Shown: in pieces, positions 44,301-52,583 of the stretch
Layout: each line of letters starts with the position of its first letter
How positions within the stretch are numbered: the stretch's first letter is position 1
Assembly (NCBI GenBank): GCA_009776955.1
Contig: WRMW01000003.1
Span: forward strand, 1-64,000
Source of the DNA: Clostridiales bacterium
GTDB taxonomy: Bacteria; Bacillota; Clostridia; Peptostreptococcales; Anaerovoracaceae
DNA: 64,000 bases
Direction: 5' to 3'
Translations under genes and position numbers: made by a program
Notes under the pieces: model-generated
The model's input: the letters and a program-made list of their open reading frames with translations, nothing else
The model's database searches: none
What the model was told of the DNA's origin: nothing

Positions 44301-45160
44301 CCGCCCGCCCGCAAATGCCGCATGGCGGCGGTGGCTATGTTCATCAGCGTTGCGGGCTTTTCCCCGTTGACCGACAAGAACATATCGTACGCCCTCTTGA
44401 CGCGCCCGTCCTGTATGTCGGCCTGCTCGATAACGGTGTTGAATGTGGTGTGCCTGCAATGGTCCGACCAATATGTGTCTAACACGCGAAGCTCCGTAAC
44501 CGTGGGCTCGCGATTATCAGCCTTGAAATGCCCTCTTACCATGCCCAGGTCGGGGAGCGACATCGCAAGCCCATACCCTTCCCTCAGAGCGTCAAGCTCC
44601 GCATCGTCCGAGTTTGAAAAACCTTTTATAACGGGTATGGCCTCTGGCGGTCGCACGTCCTTTGTCAACAATGTGTCTGGCAGTTCCGCCGAAGCTTCGC
44701 GGCATTCAAGCGGGTTTATTATATAGGCTTTCACCCGTCCGAACGCAGCTTCGTCGATGCCGGAAACCGCATATACCGTGGCCGTGCGTACGACAGGCCG
44801 CCCGCCGCCCAATAACATCTGCACACATTGTTCGCACGAATCCGCGCGGATATCGAACTGCCCTGGCAGCGGCTCGACATAAAGCAGTTTAGTTGGCGGG
44901 TCAGCGGCAACGTCCGTCAGAGACGAAAGGGGCGGTAGCTCGCCCTCGTAGCAAATGTCGCTCATAGGCTCGCTCAGCACGGTGTTCACCACCTCTGTCC
45001 AAGCATCCGGCGTCAGCCCCTGCACATCGTAGCGATTGAAAATCCGCACGCCCACGCCCTGCAAGCCGAGAGCATCCGACAATTCGGCCTGCAAAGCCTT
45101 CGCAGCTATATCATAGCCCGGCCTTTTCTCCACATAGCAGCGGTAGATTTTATCGCCCAT
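41378..45160 (-). CDS. purL: Phosphoribosylformylglycinamidine synthase, single-chain form
   Basis: This 1260-residue enzyme converts FGAR to FGAM with ATP and glutamine in purine synthesis. One chain covers the PurS-like N terminus (KIYRCYVEKRPGYDIAAKAL), the two PurL/AIRS-like synthetase halves (KNETHNHPTEIEPYGGASTC; GLGIAAIGGKDSMSGSFGEL), and a C-terminal class I glutaminase (PGGFSGGDE; LGICNGFQALIKMGL with Cys; the His and Glu near KMAHAERHG). Bacillus-type organisms split this into PurS, PurL and PurQ. The form resembles the clostridial one-chain type. The ATG at 45160 is chosen; it overlaps the malic enzyme stop by 11 bases. Confidence 0.95.
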   Translation of the reverse strand: MGDKIYRCYVEKRPGYDIAAKALQAELSDALGLQGVGVRIFNRYDVQGLTPDAWTEVVNTVLSEPMSDICYEGELPPLSSLTDVAADPPTKLLYVEPLPGQFDIRADSCEQCVQMLLGGGRPVVRTATVYAVSGIDEAAFGRVKAYIINPLECREASAELPDTLLTKDVRPPEAIPVIKGFSNSDDAELDALREGYGLAMSLPDLGMVRGHFKADNREPTVTELRVLDTYWSDHCRHTTFNTVIEQADIQDGRVKRAYDMFLSVNGEKPATLMNIATAAMRHLRAGGELPMLDESDENNACTIGIVAEFERGWEDWLLFFKNETHNHPTEIEPYGGASTCIGGAIRDPLSGRAYVYQGMRISGAGDPRTPIAETLPGKLPQRRLATGAAAGFSAYGNQIGLATGYVREIYHEGYVAKRLEAGAVIGAAPRSSVRRESPEPGDLVVLLGGRTGRDGIGGATGSSKTHEAGTVAESASEVQKGNAPEERKLQRLFRNPEAALLIKRCNDFGAGGAAVAIGELADGVEIDLDAMPTKYDGLDGTELAISESQERMALVVAERDLPALMRHAESENIEASVVAKVTESKRLVMKWRGQRIVDIDRAFLDTNGAERRASVYVPDRSGVEGDAMQALSGEALAQKLMQLASDLNICSQKGLVERFDGSIGAASVFMPFGGKHALTESQVMAALLPSPGTRTASVMAYGFDPYLTEADPFAGSANAVVTSVAKLVASGAALDTIHLSLQEYFPNVGDDAGRWGLPFAAMLGAFSAQMGLGIAAIGGKDSMSGSFGELDVPPTLISFAVGVGDAPTLTSPEFKDAGHPVYIMEAPVDADGLTDFAALRDAWKKYAKLMRSGKVLSAWACEAGGVHVGIMKMALGNMIGFAGDASGTWQDERLCEQSSRLCGSIIFETAEALGAATTPAPEGDEPPPYRLLGHTQAAPELRFGENNEAVPLEKLREAWESTLEGVFPVKAEQPGEAPKVTDDRRPAPRIGLAFARPRAVIPVFPGTNCEYDTAAAIERAGGVCETVLVRNLRPDMLEASIVELEKAIASSQMIVFPGGFSGGDEPDGSGKFIVSLFRSERLKAAVHDLLQNRDGLVLGICNGFQALIKMGLLPYGCIAEATEDWPTLAFNRIGRHQSLYVTTRVASTLSPWLSRCVTGELHSQPVSHGEGRFTASAEVLADLRANGQIAFQYADHDGLPSMDIAHNPNGSDWAIEGICSPDGRILGKMAHAERHGENVAKNVPGNKFLPLFEGGVDYFR

Positions 45161-46337
45161 ATTTTTCGCTCCGTGCGACCCCGCTCGCCTCGGCTGCATC
45201 ACGCACGGCCTTCGCAACGGAGGCCGCTACGCCCCTGCTCAAGGGGCTCGGCATGATATAGTCCTCCGACAGCTCCCCATCCGCGACATACCCTGCTATC
45301 GCGCCCGCCGCCGCTATCTTCATCTGCTCGTTTATCTCCGAGGCGTATGCGTCCAGCGTGCCCCTGAAAATGCCTGGGAACGCGAGGGTGTTGTTTATCT
45401 GGTTCGGGAGATCGCTGCGTCCCGTGCCCACGACCACGGCGCCGCCCGCTTTCGCCAAGTCCGGCATAATCTCTGGGGTCGGGTTTGCCATCGGGAACAC
45501 TATGGGGTCCTTGTTCATGTTTGCCACCATTTCTTGCGTAACGCAGCCAGGTGCCGACACCCCGATAAACAAGTCCGTGCCCGCCATCACGTCAGCGAGG
45601 CTCCCCTTGCGAATTTCAAAATTTGTAATTTCTGATATTTTTTGCTTCTCGCTGTTCAGTCCGTCCCTGCCTTTGTATACCGCCCCTTGGCTGTCGCACA
45701 GCACAATGTCCGCTATACCGTAGTCCACAAGCAGCCGTGCGACGGCGATGCCCGCTGCACCTGCGCCGTTGATGACCGCCGAGACCTGAGCCGGCTTTTT
45801 ACCCGTGTAGCGGAACGCATTCATCAGAGCGGCAAGCACTACCACCGCCGTGCCGTGCTGATCGTCATGGAATATGGGGATGTCGCAGCACTCTTTGAGC
45901 CGCCGCTCTATCTCAAAGCAGCGGGGCGCGGAAATGTCCTCAAGGTTGACCCCGCCGAAGCTGCCTGCAAGCAGACGCACCGTGTCCACAATCTCGTCCA
46001 CATCTTTTGAGCGTATGCATAGCGGCACAGCATCGACGCCGCCAAGCTCCTTGAAAAGCACGGCTTTCCCCTCCATCACCGGCATCGCCGCCTCCGGCCC
46101 TATATCGCCCAAGCCGAGCACCGCCGTGCCGTCCGTCACTATCGCCACGATGTCCGAGCGGCGGGTCAGCGCATAACTTTTCGCCAAGTCCCTCTGTATC
46201 TCAAGGCACGGCTCCGCCACCCCCGGCGTATACGCCAACGACAATTCCTCTTGGGTGTCGAGGGGCACACGGCTGACCACCTCGATCTTGCCGCGCCATC
46301 CATAATGCAGTCTCAAAGACTCGCTCGCATAATCCAT
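45150..46337 (-). CDS. Malic enzyme (NAD(P)-dependent malate dehydrogenase, decarboxylating)
   Basis: This 395-residue short bacterial-type malic enzyme converts malate to pyruvate and CO2 with reduction of NAD(P)+. It has LSLAYTPGVAEPCLEIQRDL, SDIVAIVTDGTAVLGLGDIG, the catalytic/metal region INLEDI-like (GVNLEDISAPRCFEIERRLK), FHDDQHGTAVVVLAALMNAF, and the nucleotide fold INGAGAAGIAVARLLVDYG. It follows fumarase by three bases and overlaps purL, so malate formed from fumarate is removed to pyruvate in the same operon. Confidence 0.95.
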   Translation of the reverse strand: MDYASESLRLHYGWRGKIEVVSRVPLDTQEELSLAYTPGVAEPCLEIQRDLAKSYALTRRSDIVAIVTDGTAVLGLGDIGPEAAMPVMEGKAVLFKELGGVDAVPLCIRSKDVDEIVDTVRLLAGSFGGVNLEDISAPRCFEIERRLKECCDIPIFHDDQHGTAVVVLAALMNAFRYTGKKPAQVSAVINGAGAAGIAVARLLVDYGIADIVLCDSQGAVYKGRDGLNSEKQKISEITNFEIRKGSLADVMAGTDLFIGVSAPGCVTQEMVANMNKDPIVFPMANPTPEIMPDLAKAGGAVVVGTGRSDLPNQINNTLAFPGIFRGTLDAYASEINEQMKIAAAGAIAGYVADGELSEDYIMPSPLSRGVAASVAKAVRDAAEASGVARSEKYGR

Positions 46338-46340
46338 TAC

Positions 46341-46892
46341 TCAGCAATCCCTTTCATATATATTGCCGCCCTCGCAGTCTATGGCGACGACGAGCGGCAT
46401 ATCTTTTACAACAAGCCTGTATATCGCCTCAGTGCCCAGGTCCTCGAACGCGACCGGCTCGACACGCTCCACGCAAAGCGACGTCAGGGCGGCCGCCCCT
46501 CCGATGGCTGCAAGATACAGCCCCGAATGTCGGCGTATGGCGTCAATGACCGGCTCGCTCCGGCCGCCCTTGCCAATCATCACGCACAGTCCCTCTTGCA
46601 TAAGCCGAGGCGCATAGGCATCCATACGTGCGCTTGTGGTGGGGCCGATGGAGCCAATCACCCGACCTGGCGGGGCAGGGCACGGCCCGGCGTAAAAAAC
46701 GGTCTGGCCGCAAACGTCGAACGGCAGGGGCTTGCCTTCCGCAAGCAGCCCCGCCATGCGTTTGTGCGCGGCATCCCTGGCGGTATAGACCGTCCCCGAC
46801 AGCAAGATGCGGTCGCCCGCCCGCAGAGCCTTTATAGCCTCCACGGAAATCGGCGATTTTATCCTGCATGGCTGCACCTGACGCTCACCCAT
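46341..46892 (-). CDS. Class I fumarate hydratase, beta (C-terminal) subunit
   Basis: This 183-residue protein is the beta half of the two-subunit iron-sulfur fumarase (or the related tartrate dehydratase). LRAGDRILLSGTVYTARDAA, FYAGPCPAPPGRVIGSIGPT and SARMDAYAPRLMQEGLCVMI are signatures. The ATG at 46892 follows GGGTGAT. It is placed between the alpha subunit and malic enzyme genes. Together with the alpha subunit it hydrates fumarate to malate. Tartrate is an alternative substrate, but the neighbours favour fumarate. Confidence 0.9.
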   Translation of the reverse strand: MGERQVQPCRIKSPISVEAIKALRAGDRILLSGTVYTARDAAHKRMAGLLAEGKPLPFDVCGQTVFYAGPCPAPPGRVIGSIGPTTSARMDAYAPRLMQEGLCVMIGKGGRSEPVIDAIRRHSGLYLAAIGGAAALTSLCVERVEPVAFEDLGTEAIYRLVVKDMPLVVAIDCEGGNIYERDC

Positions 46893-46922
46893 CGCTATCA
46901 CCCACTACAATCACCATCGCCA

Positions 46923-47774
46923 TCACAGCACCTTCGTCTTATGCCGCGTTGCGTGACAGCCGATATTGACCGCCACAGGCAGGCCCGCTATATGCGTCGG
47001 GTATGCCAGTATATGCACCCCAAGCGCGGTTGTACGCCCGCCAAACCCTGCAGGCCCTATATCCAACTTGTTGATGCCCTCAAGCAAACGGCTTTCGACA
47101 TCCGCCCAGAACGGGTCGGCGCTCACGCTGCCTACATCGCGAAGCAAGGCCTGCTTCGACAGCAGCGCAGCCTTCTCCATAGTCCCGCCGACCCCCACCC
47201 CGACTATTATCGGCGGGCAGGGGTTTGACCCAGCGGCTCGTACAGTCTCCATTACAAAACCCTCCACGCCCTCTATACCGTCGGACGGATTGAGCATCAG
47301 CACGGCGCTCATATTCTCGCTGCCGAATCCCTTTGGCGCGACGGTTATTCTCAAAGAATCGTCAGACGCAAAATCATAATGCACCACGGCGGGGGTATTG
47401 TCGCCAGTGTTTACACGGTCTATAGGGTCACGCACGACGCTGTTTCGGAAATACCCCTCCAGATAGCCCTGCCGCACGCCCTCGTTTATCGCCTCGCCGA
47501 TGTCACCATCAACATGGACGTCCGCACCTATCGTGACGAACACGACCGCCATGCCGGTGTCCTGGCAGATGGGCAGCCGCTCACGCGATGCGACCTCTGC
47601 ATTATCAAGAAGCGTGCCGATGACGGACTTCGCAAGCTCCGACGCATCGCCCGACCGAGCCTGCCCCATGGCCGCAAGTATGTCCGCGCCCGCATAGATA
47701 TTTGCCTCGATGCATAGCTCCCTGACGGCCGCAGCGATTTCCGCCGCCTCGATTACCCTAAGCCCGTCAGCCAT
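46923..47774 (-). CDS. Class I fumarate hydratase, alpha (N-terminal) subunit
   Basis: This 283-residue protein is the iron-sulfur half of a class I fumarase. ELCIEANIYAGADILAAMGQ, LPICQDTGMAVVFVTIGADV (cluster Cys), FVMETVRAAGSNPCPPIIVG (Cys), and the C-terminal NIGCHATRHKTKVL (Cys) match. A GTG at 47813 is in frame, but the ATG at 47774 fits the family start. Such oxygen-sensitive enzymes are common in anaerobes. It follows argH, whose by-product is fumarate. Confidence 0.9.
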   Translation of the reverse strand: MADGLRVIEAAEIAAAVRELCIEANIYAGADILAAMGQARSGDASELAKSVIGTLLDNAEVASRERLPICQDTGMAVVFVTIGADVHVDGDIGEAINEGVRQGYLEGYFRNSVVRDPIDRVNTGDNTPAVVHYDFASDDSLRITVAPKGFGSENMSAVLMLNPSDGIEGVEGFVMETVRAAGSNPCPPIIVGVGVGGTMEKAALLSKQALLRDVGSVSADPFWADVESRLLEGINKLDIGPAGFGGRTTALGVHILAYPTHIAGLPVAVNIGCHATRHKTKVL

Positions 47775-47837
47775 CGCCGCCCTGCCCCGCTTCCTCTTGA
47801 CGCCATGTGCCACGGACGCCCATATCCTCTGCGCCTG

Positions 47838-49247
47838 TCATGCGTGCGCTCCCTCTACACACCCCCGCAAAAACGCCTCCGCATCCTCTATGGCCCCCAA
47901 GACCGCGCCCTCCGCAGGGCCGCCCGCCACGTCTCTCGCCGCAACGCACGCCTCCACCGTAATCGCATCGTACACGCTTTCGTCAAAAACATCCGACGCC
48001 CTCTTAAACTCATCGAACGTCAGTTCTTCCAACGCCACGCCCTTTTCGATGGCACGCAGCACAAGCCTGCCCGTTATCCCGTGCGCGTCACGAAACGCCA
48101 CGCCCTTCTTCACGAGCCAGTCTGCCACATCCGTCGCATTGGTATACCCGCCCATCGCACTCCGCCTCATATTCTCGGTGTTGAACGACAGGCTCTCCAC
48201 CATCGGGCAGAACACGGACAGGCACGCCTTAACCGTGTCCGCGGCGTCGAACACCGCTTCCTTGTCCTCCTGCATATCCTTGTTGTACGCGAGCGGCAAC
48301 CCCTTCATCATGGTAAGCAACCCCATCAAACCGCCGTAGACGCGCCCCGTCTTGCCCCTTATCAACTCCGCCATGTCGGGGTTTTTCTTCTGCGGCATTA
48401 TGGACGAGCCCGTCGCGTACGCGTCCGATATTTCGATGAACCCAAACGCGTCCGTCGACCACAGTATCAATTCCTCGCAAAAGCGGCTGAGGTGCATCAT
48501 TATTATTGATAGGCACGATAAAAATTCTATGCAGAAATCCCTGTCTGACACGGCATCGAGGCTGTTTGCCGTAAGGCCCGCAAAGCCAAGCTCCCCCATC
48601 ACGAACCCCCTGTCTATCGGGTAGACCGTACCGGCAAGCGCGCCTGCTCCGAGCGGCATCTCGTCCACCCTCGCAAAGCAGTCGCATAATCTTTCATAAT
48701 CGCGCCGGAACATCTGGAAGTACGCCAACAGGTGATGGCTCAGCGTGATAGGCTGCGCCTTTTGTAAATGCGTAAATCCTGGCATAATATCGCCGGTATG
48801 ATTTTTCGACATTTCCAGCAGGGTGGCAAGGAGTGCGGCAAGCAACGCCTTTGTCCCTTCAATTTCATCCTTCACATACATGCGCATATCAAGGGCGACT
48901 TGGTCATTTCTGCTCCGGCCTGTGTGAAGCCGCCTGCCCGCATCCCCTATGCGAGAGACAAGCTCGGCCTCGACGAAGGAGTGTATGTCCTCGGCGGAGG
49001 CGTCGATCTCCAACGTGCCGCTTTCGATATCCGCCATTATCGCCTCAAGCGCCTGCACTATGGCATCGGCGTCGCCCTGCGCGATTATTCCCTGCCTGCC
49101 AAGCATCCTAGCATGTGCAATACTACCAATTATATCGTAATTGTACAATTTTTGGTCAAACAAAATCGACGAATGGAACGAACCCGCCTGCTCGTCCGTC
49201 TGCCCTACAAAGCGCCCGCCCCAGAGCTTCGATTTCTTTGACATCAT
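47838..49247 (-). CDS. argH: Argininosuccinate lyase
   Basis: This 469-residue enzyme of the fumarase/aspartase superfamily splits argininosuccinate to arginine and fumarate. The start [40 protein letters not shown], and the superfamily signature [20 protein letters not shown] are clear. It overlaps argG by four bases (ATGA). Confidence 0.97.
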   Translation of the reverse strand: MMSKKSKLWGGRFVGQTDEQAGSFHSSILFDQKLYNYDIIGSIAHARMLGRQGIIAQGDADAIVQALEAIMADIESGTLEIDASAEDIHSFVEAELVSRIGDAGRRLHTGRSRNDQVALDMRMYVKDEIEGTKALLAALLATLLEMSKNHTGDIMPGFTHLQKAQPITLSHHLLAYFQMFRRDYERLCDCFARVDEMPLGAGALAGTVYPIDRGFVMGELGFAGLTANSLDAVSDRDFCIEFLSCLSIIMMHLSRFCEELILWSTDAFGFIEISDAYATGSSIMPQKKNPDMAELIRGKTGRVYGGLMGLLTMMKGLPLAYNKDMQEDKEAVFDAADTVKACLSVFCPMVESLSFNTENMRRSAMGGYTNATDVADWLVKKGVAFRDAHGITGRLVLRAIEKGVALEELTFDEFKRASDVFDESVYDAITVEACVAARDVAGGPAEGAVLGAIEDAEAFLRGCVEGAHA

Positions 49248-50479
49248 TCTGCACCCCGCTCGCTCTCAAGATTCATCTTCATAAGGGCGCGAACCGTCGA
49301 CGGCAGCCCCACAAGATTTATAAAGCCCTCTGCGTCCTTGTGGTCGAACAGCTCGCCGGTCGTGAAACTGGACAGCTCCTGATTGTACAGCGAATACGGG
49401 GACGTGCTGCCTGCCGGGGTGATGTTTCCCTTGTAGAGCTTCAGCCGGACAGTGCCCGTCACCGACTCCTGGGTCTTGTCCACAAAGGCCGAAAGTGCCT
49501 CGCGGAGCGGCGTGTACCACTCGCCGGCGTAGATGATTTCCGCCAGCCGCTGCCCGACAATGGCCTTGAACGACATCGTACGGCTGTCCAGGCAAAGGTT
49601 CTCAAGCTCGTTGTGGGCGGCGTACAGGATGCTCCCGCCCGGCGTTTCGTACACGCCCCGGGATTTCATGCCGACAATCCTGTTCTCGACGATGTCCGCT
49701 ATGCCGACGCCGTTCCTGCCGCCGATCTTGTTCAATTCCTCAACCAAGGCAACCGGTGCCATGGGCTTCCCGTTCACCGCAGTAGGCGTCCCGCAGTCAA
49801 AATCTATCTCCACATATTCCGGCTTGTCGGGCGCGTCCTCCGGCGACACGGACAAAAGCAGCACGCGCCTGTAGTCCGGCTCCGTTGCGGGATCCTCAAG
49901 CTCAAGCCCCTCGTGGCTCGAATGCCATATGTTCTCGTCACGGCTATAGCTCTGCTCCTTCTTCACGGCGAACTCTATGCCGCGTTCCTTTAGATACTCC
50001 ATTTCCTCGTCACGGGACTTGATATCCCATATCCGCCACGGCGCGATTATTTTCATATGCGGCGCGAACGTCTTTATCGTCAGTTCAAAACGCACCTGGT
50101 CGTTGCCCTTGCCCGTCGCCCCGTGGCATATTGCGGTCGCATTCTCGGCAATTGCTACGTCCACGAGCTTCTTGGCGATCAAGGGGCGGGCGGTCGCGGT
50201 GCCGAGCAGATATTTTCCCTCATAGGCCGCGTTCGCCTTGACCATCGGATACACAAAATCGCTCACAAATTCGTCCCTGGCGTTTATGACGCAGACCTTG
50301 TACGCACCCGTCTCCATACCCCTTTTTTCAACAGCGCCGTAGTCGGAGCATTGCCCCACGTCGACGCAGCAGGCGATTACCTCGCAGCCCTCGTAGTTCT
50401 CCTTGAGCCACGGTATGATGACCGTAGTGTCCAAGCCGCCGGAATACGCCAATACAATTCTCTCTTTCAACGCAGACAT
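49244..50479 (-). CDS. argG: Argininosuccinate synthase
   Basis: This 411-residue enzyme joins citrulline and aspartate with ATP. It shows the PP-loop ([20 protein letters not shown]), [17 protein letters not shown], and [20 protein letters not shown]. It is the first gene of the 12-gene minus-strand operon. GGAGGAATCA precedes the ATG, and a SigA-type promoter lies about 90 bp upstream. No ArgR-type box or T-box was recognised. Confidence 0.97.
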   Translation of the reverse strand: MSALKERIVLAYSGGLDTTVIIPWLKENYEGCEVIACCVDVGQCSDYGAVEKRGMETGAYKVCVINARDEFVSDFVYPMVKANAAYEGKYLLGTATARPLIAKKLVDVAIAENATAICHGATGKGNDQVRFELTIKTFAPHMKIIAPWRIWDIKSRDEEMEYLKERGIEFAVKKEQSYSRDENIWHSSHEGLELEDPATEPDYRRVLLLSVSPEDAPDKPEYVEIDFDCGTPTAVNGKPMAPVALVEELNKIGGRNGVGIADIVENRIVGMKSRGVYETPGGSILYAAHNELENLCLDSRTMSFKAIVGQRLAEIIYAGEWYTPLREALSAFVDKTQESVTGTVRLKLYKGNITPAGSTSPYSLYNQELSSFTTGELFDHKDAEGFINLVGLPSTVRALMKMNLESERGAE

Positions 50480-50572
50480 TGATTCCTCCTAAAACTCTCC
50501 TTCATTAAAAAAGCATCCATCGCCAACCGGCACTTAGCCGACAGACGACAAACGCCTTTGTTTATCAAAAAT

Positions 50573-50601
50573 ATGGTAGCACGGGCACGGGCAGGTGTCA
50601 A
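50573..50601 (-). promoter_or_regulatory. Promoter of the argG-to-hisF operon
   Basis: On the minus strand TTGACA (50596-50601), 17 bp, and an extended -10 TGCTACCAT (hexamer 50573-50578). The leader is about 86 bases with a small hairpin (CGGC/GCCG) and a run of six T before the ribosome binding site. I see no known attenuator. Confidence 0.65.
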
Positions 50602-50640
50602 CCAAAAGCGTCTATATGTTGCGATTTCATCCCCGCTGAA

Positions 50641-50690
50641 ATTTGAAATTTCTTAACCATTCGCGACGCGGATGTTCGATTTCCTGCGAT
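50641..50690 (+). promoter_or_regulatory. Upstream block of the D-Ala ligase gene, shared with the racemase gene
   Basis: This 50-bp block (starting ATTTGAAATTTCTTAACC) is identical at 40 of 50 positions, without gaps, to 52505-52554 in front of the VanT-like gene. It ends at a -10-like TAGAAT (50690-50695), about 81 bp from block start to ATG. No -35 consensus is seen, as expected for an activator-dependent promoter. The bound factor is not in the window. Confidence 0.7.
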
Positions 50691-50721
50691 AGAATTTATA
50701 GCAAGAACGCAGGAGGTGAAA

Positions 50722-51822
50722 ATGGACAGACCAAAAATAGCCGTATTATTCGGCGGGTGCTCGCCAGAACACGATGTCTCTCTAAAATCCGCATACAGCG
50801 TGGTCGAGCATATCGACAGGGAACGTTACGACCCCGTATTGCTTGGCATAAGCCGAGCGGGGGAGTGGTTTCATTTCGACGGCGATGCAGACAAGATACG
50901 GGACGATACCTGGCTCAACCCAAAAGACTGCACCAACGCAATCATATCGCCCGACCGAAAGACGCAGGGGCTACTGGTATTCGGGCGTGACCCCGCCGAG
51001 GTACGCACGGTAAGGCTCGATGCCGCTATGCCCATACTCCACGGGCGGAACGGAGAGGACGGAACGGTTCAGGGGCTGCTTGAACTTGCAGGCATCCCTG
51101 TCGTAGGTTGCGGGACGCTCGCCTCTGCGCTCTGCATGGACAAGGACAGGGCGCACAAAATCGTGGCTATTGCCGGCATCCGCGTGCCCCGCTCGTTCAC
51201 GCTGACCCAACACCCCCACCAAAGCAAACCCAATATGCCCGAGGATATTCTGGCGCAAGCCGATGCCCTCGGCTACCCTCTTTTCGTCAAGCCCATAAAG
51301 ACCGGCTCCTCATTCGGCATCACGATGGTTCCTGACCGAGACGGACTCACCGCAGCCATCAAGCTGGCTTTCGAGTACGACGACGAAATAATTATCGAAG
51401 AAAATATACCGGGCTTCGAGATTGGCTGCGCCGTCCTAGGAAGTCACAACCCCACGGTCGGGGAGCCGGACGAGATAGAGCTAAACGGCGGCTTTTTCGA
51501 TTACAACGAAAAATACACCTTCGAGACCTCGGCAATCCATGTGCCCGCACGCATATCGGCAGACATCGCGGAAAGAGCCAAGGACACCGCCAAAACCATA
51601 TACAAGGCGCTCGGGTGCAACGGTTTCGCACGCGTCGATATGTTCCTGACGCCGTCCGGCGAGCTCATATTCAACGAAGTGAACACCATACCCGGCTTCA
51701 CCGCATACAGTCGTTACCCAAACATGCTCAAAGCGATAGGCATGTCCTTTGAAAGCGTTGTGAACACCGCCATTGAGGCAGCGATAAGGGGGGCCGAAGC
51801 CCCCCTGCGTTTCCCATCTTAG
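50722..51822 (+). CDS. D-alanine ligase of VanC/E/G type (D-Ala-D-Ser or D-Ala-D-Ala ligase)
   Basis: This 366-residue ATP-grasp ligase starts KIAVLFGGCSPEHDVSLKSA and has FVKPIKTGSSFGIT, IIIEENIPGFEIGCAVLG and FARVDMFLTPSGELIFNEVN. It condenses D-Ala with a second D-amino acid for peptidoglycan precursors. Its omega-loop (GGFFDYNEKYTFETS) resembles that of VanC/VanE/VanG D-Ser ligases rather than housekeeping Ddl or D-lactate VanA. The ATG at 50722 sits after AGGAGGTGAAA. Its upstream block is shared with the VanT-like racemase gene, which supports D-Ser as partner. Specificity remains an inference. The stop overlaps that of the convergent lipoprotein gene. Confidence 0.85.
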   Translation: MDRPKIAVLFGGCSPEHDVSLKSAYSVVEHIDRERYDPVLLGISRAGEWFHFDGDADKIRDDTWLNPKDCTNAIISPDRKTQGLLVFGRDPAEVRTVRLDAAMPILHGRNGEDGTVQGLLELAGIPVVGCGTLASALCMDKDRAHKIVAIAGIRVPRSFTLTQHPHQSKPNMPEDILAQADALGYPLFVKPIKTGSSFGITMVPDRDGLTAAIKLAFEYDDEIIIEENIPGFEIGCAVLGSHNPTVGEPDEIELNGGFFDYNEKYTFETSAIHVPARISADIAERAKDTAKTIYKALGCNGFARVDMFLTPSGELIFNEVNTIPGFTAYSRYPNMLKAIGMSFESVVNTAIEAAIRGAEAPLRFPS

Positions 51823-52289
51823 CCGAGCATCGCCGTAGTGACCTCGTTGACGAGGTCCTCGACCACCCTCATTTTTTGCAAAACCCTCGTTTGCACTTCA
51901 ACGAAGTATGCAAGGTCCTCGACCGAAAGCGAGTTTTCATCAATGCTTTCAAACTCGCGCGTCAGCGTCTCGGCCTCGTCCACCATTTGCATATAATCAG
52001 ACAAAAGGGCAACATCGGCCGTGTTTGCCAGATACCTCTCCATCAGGTCGATATAACTGTCGATGAACCGCTCATAAGTATCCAGGAACTGCTTGAGGCT
52101 CGCATCGACTCCGCCGGCATCATCTGCAGGCTCCGGTTCTGGCGTCGGTGTTGGCTCCGCCGGTGCTGGTGCCGCAGGCGGCGGTGTCGGCTCCGGATCG
52201 GGCGCAGATGACCCGCCACACCCGCTCACCACCATGGCAAACATCAGGGACACACATACGACTACAACAAATTTTTTTAGCTTTCTCAT
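51819..52289 (-). CDS. Small lipoprotein, DUF6591-like
   Basis: This 156-residue lipoprotein has a signal with lipobox MVVSGC, a long Pro/Glu/Thr/Ala tether (about residues 29-62), and a helical domain (LKQFLDTYERFIDSYIDLME; VEDLAYFVEVQTRVLQKMRV) that resembles DUF6591 of clostridial lipoproteins. It is exported and anchored to the membrane; function is unknown. GGAAGGAGAACGAAA precedes the ATG at 52289. It lies between the ligase and racemase genes on the opposite strand and has a strongly structured leader. Confidence 0.8.
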   Translation of the reverse strand: MRKLKKFVVVVCVSLMFAMVVSGCGGSSAPDPEPTPPPAAPAPAEPTPTPEPEPADDAGGVDASLKQFLDTYERFIDSYIDLMERYLANTADVALLSDYMQMVDEAETLTREFESIDENSLSVEDLAYFVEVQTRVLQKMRVVEDLVNEVTTAMLG

Positions 52290-52358
52290 TTTCGTTCTCC
52301 TTCCACATTTCAGAAACGCCGCCCAACTTCCCTTGGCAAATCGTCTCCACACTTATTC

Positions 52359-52488
52359 GGAGTGTCCAGAAAACACAAAGAGGACACCCGCCCTGTTCGC
52401 CAAAACAGCAAAGACTACTCGAATCCTTGTTTGAGCAGATGCCCTCAGATAAATTCGAATAGCCACCCCAAAGGGTGCTGTTTTGGCA
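52359..52488 (-). ncRNA. Structured 5' leader or small RNA before the lipoprotein gene
   Basis: From the predicted start at 52488 the minus-strand RNA begins with GCCAAAACAGCA, which pairs perfectly (12 bp) with its complement at 52399-52410. Inside lie CTATTCGAAT/ATTCGAGTAG (10 bp with one G-U; 52453-52462 with 52415-52424), which encloses TGAG/CTCA, and a CACCC/GGGTG hairpin next to the outer stem. A second hairpin follows (GTGTCC/GGACAC, 52362-52387, extended by GG/CC with one bulge). The one uneven pair is a G-U in this strand but C-A in the other, which favours the minus-strand RNA. No known riboswitch was recognised. Confidence 0.5.
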
Positions 52489-52494
52489 AGTTGA

Positions 52495-52523
52495 ATAATA
52501 ACACATTTGAAAACTCTTAACAA
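52495..52523 (-). promoter_or_regulatory. Promoter of the lipoprotein gene, overlapping the racemase upstream block
   Basis: On the minus strand TTGTTA (52518-52523), 17 bp, and extended -10 TGTTATTAT (hexamer 52495-52500). Its -35 lies inside the block shared by the ligase and racemase promoters, so one regulator could affect both directions. Confidence 0.55.
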
Positions 52524-52554
52524 TTCGTGGTGCGGATGTTTGATTTCAGTCGAT
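52505..52554 (+). promoter_or_regulatory. Upstream block of the VanT-like gene, shared with the ligase gene
   Basis: This is the second copy of the 50-bp block (40 of 50 identical to 50641-50690). It is placed 79 bp before the ATG against 81 bp for the ligase. The most conserved parts are ATTTGAAA, CTTAAC, ATTCG, GCGGATGTT and GATTTC. A -10-like TAATAT follows at the equivalent position. Confidence 0.7.
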
Positions 52555-52583
52555 AATATTTCAATAATGAATAGGAGGCGATG

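Noticed and set aside
50480-50566. T-box or arginine attenuator in the argG leader.
   Set aside because: The T-box consensus is absent and only a small hairpin with a short T-run is visible.
52399-52487. Retron-like a1/a2 inverted repeats flanking a structured region.
   Set aside because: No reverse transcriptase gene or msr/msd hallmarks are nearby; the region fits better as a leader RNA with its own promoter.
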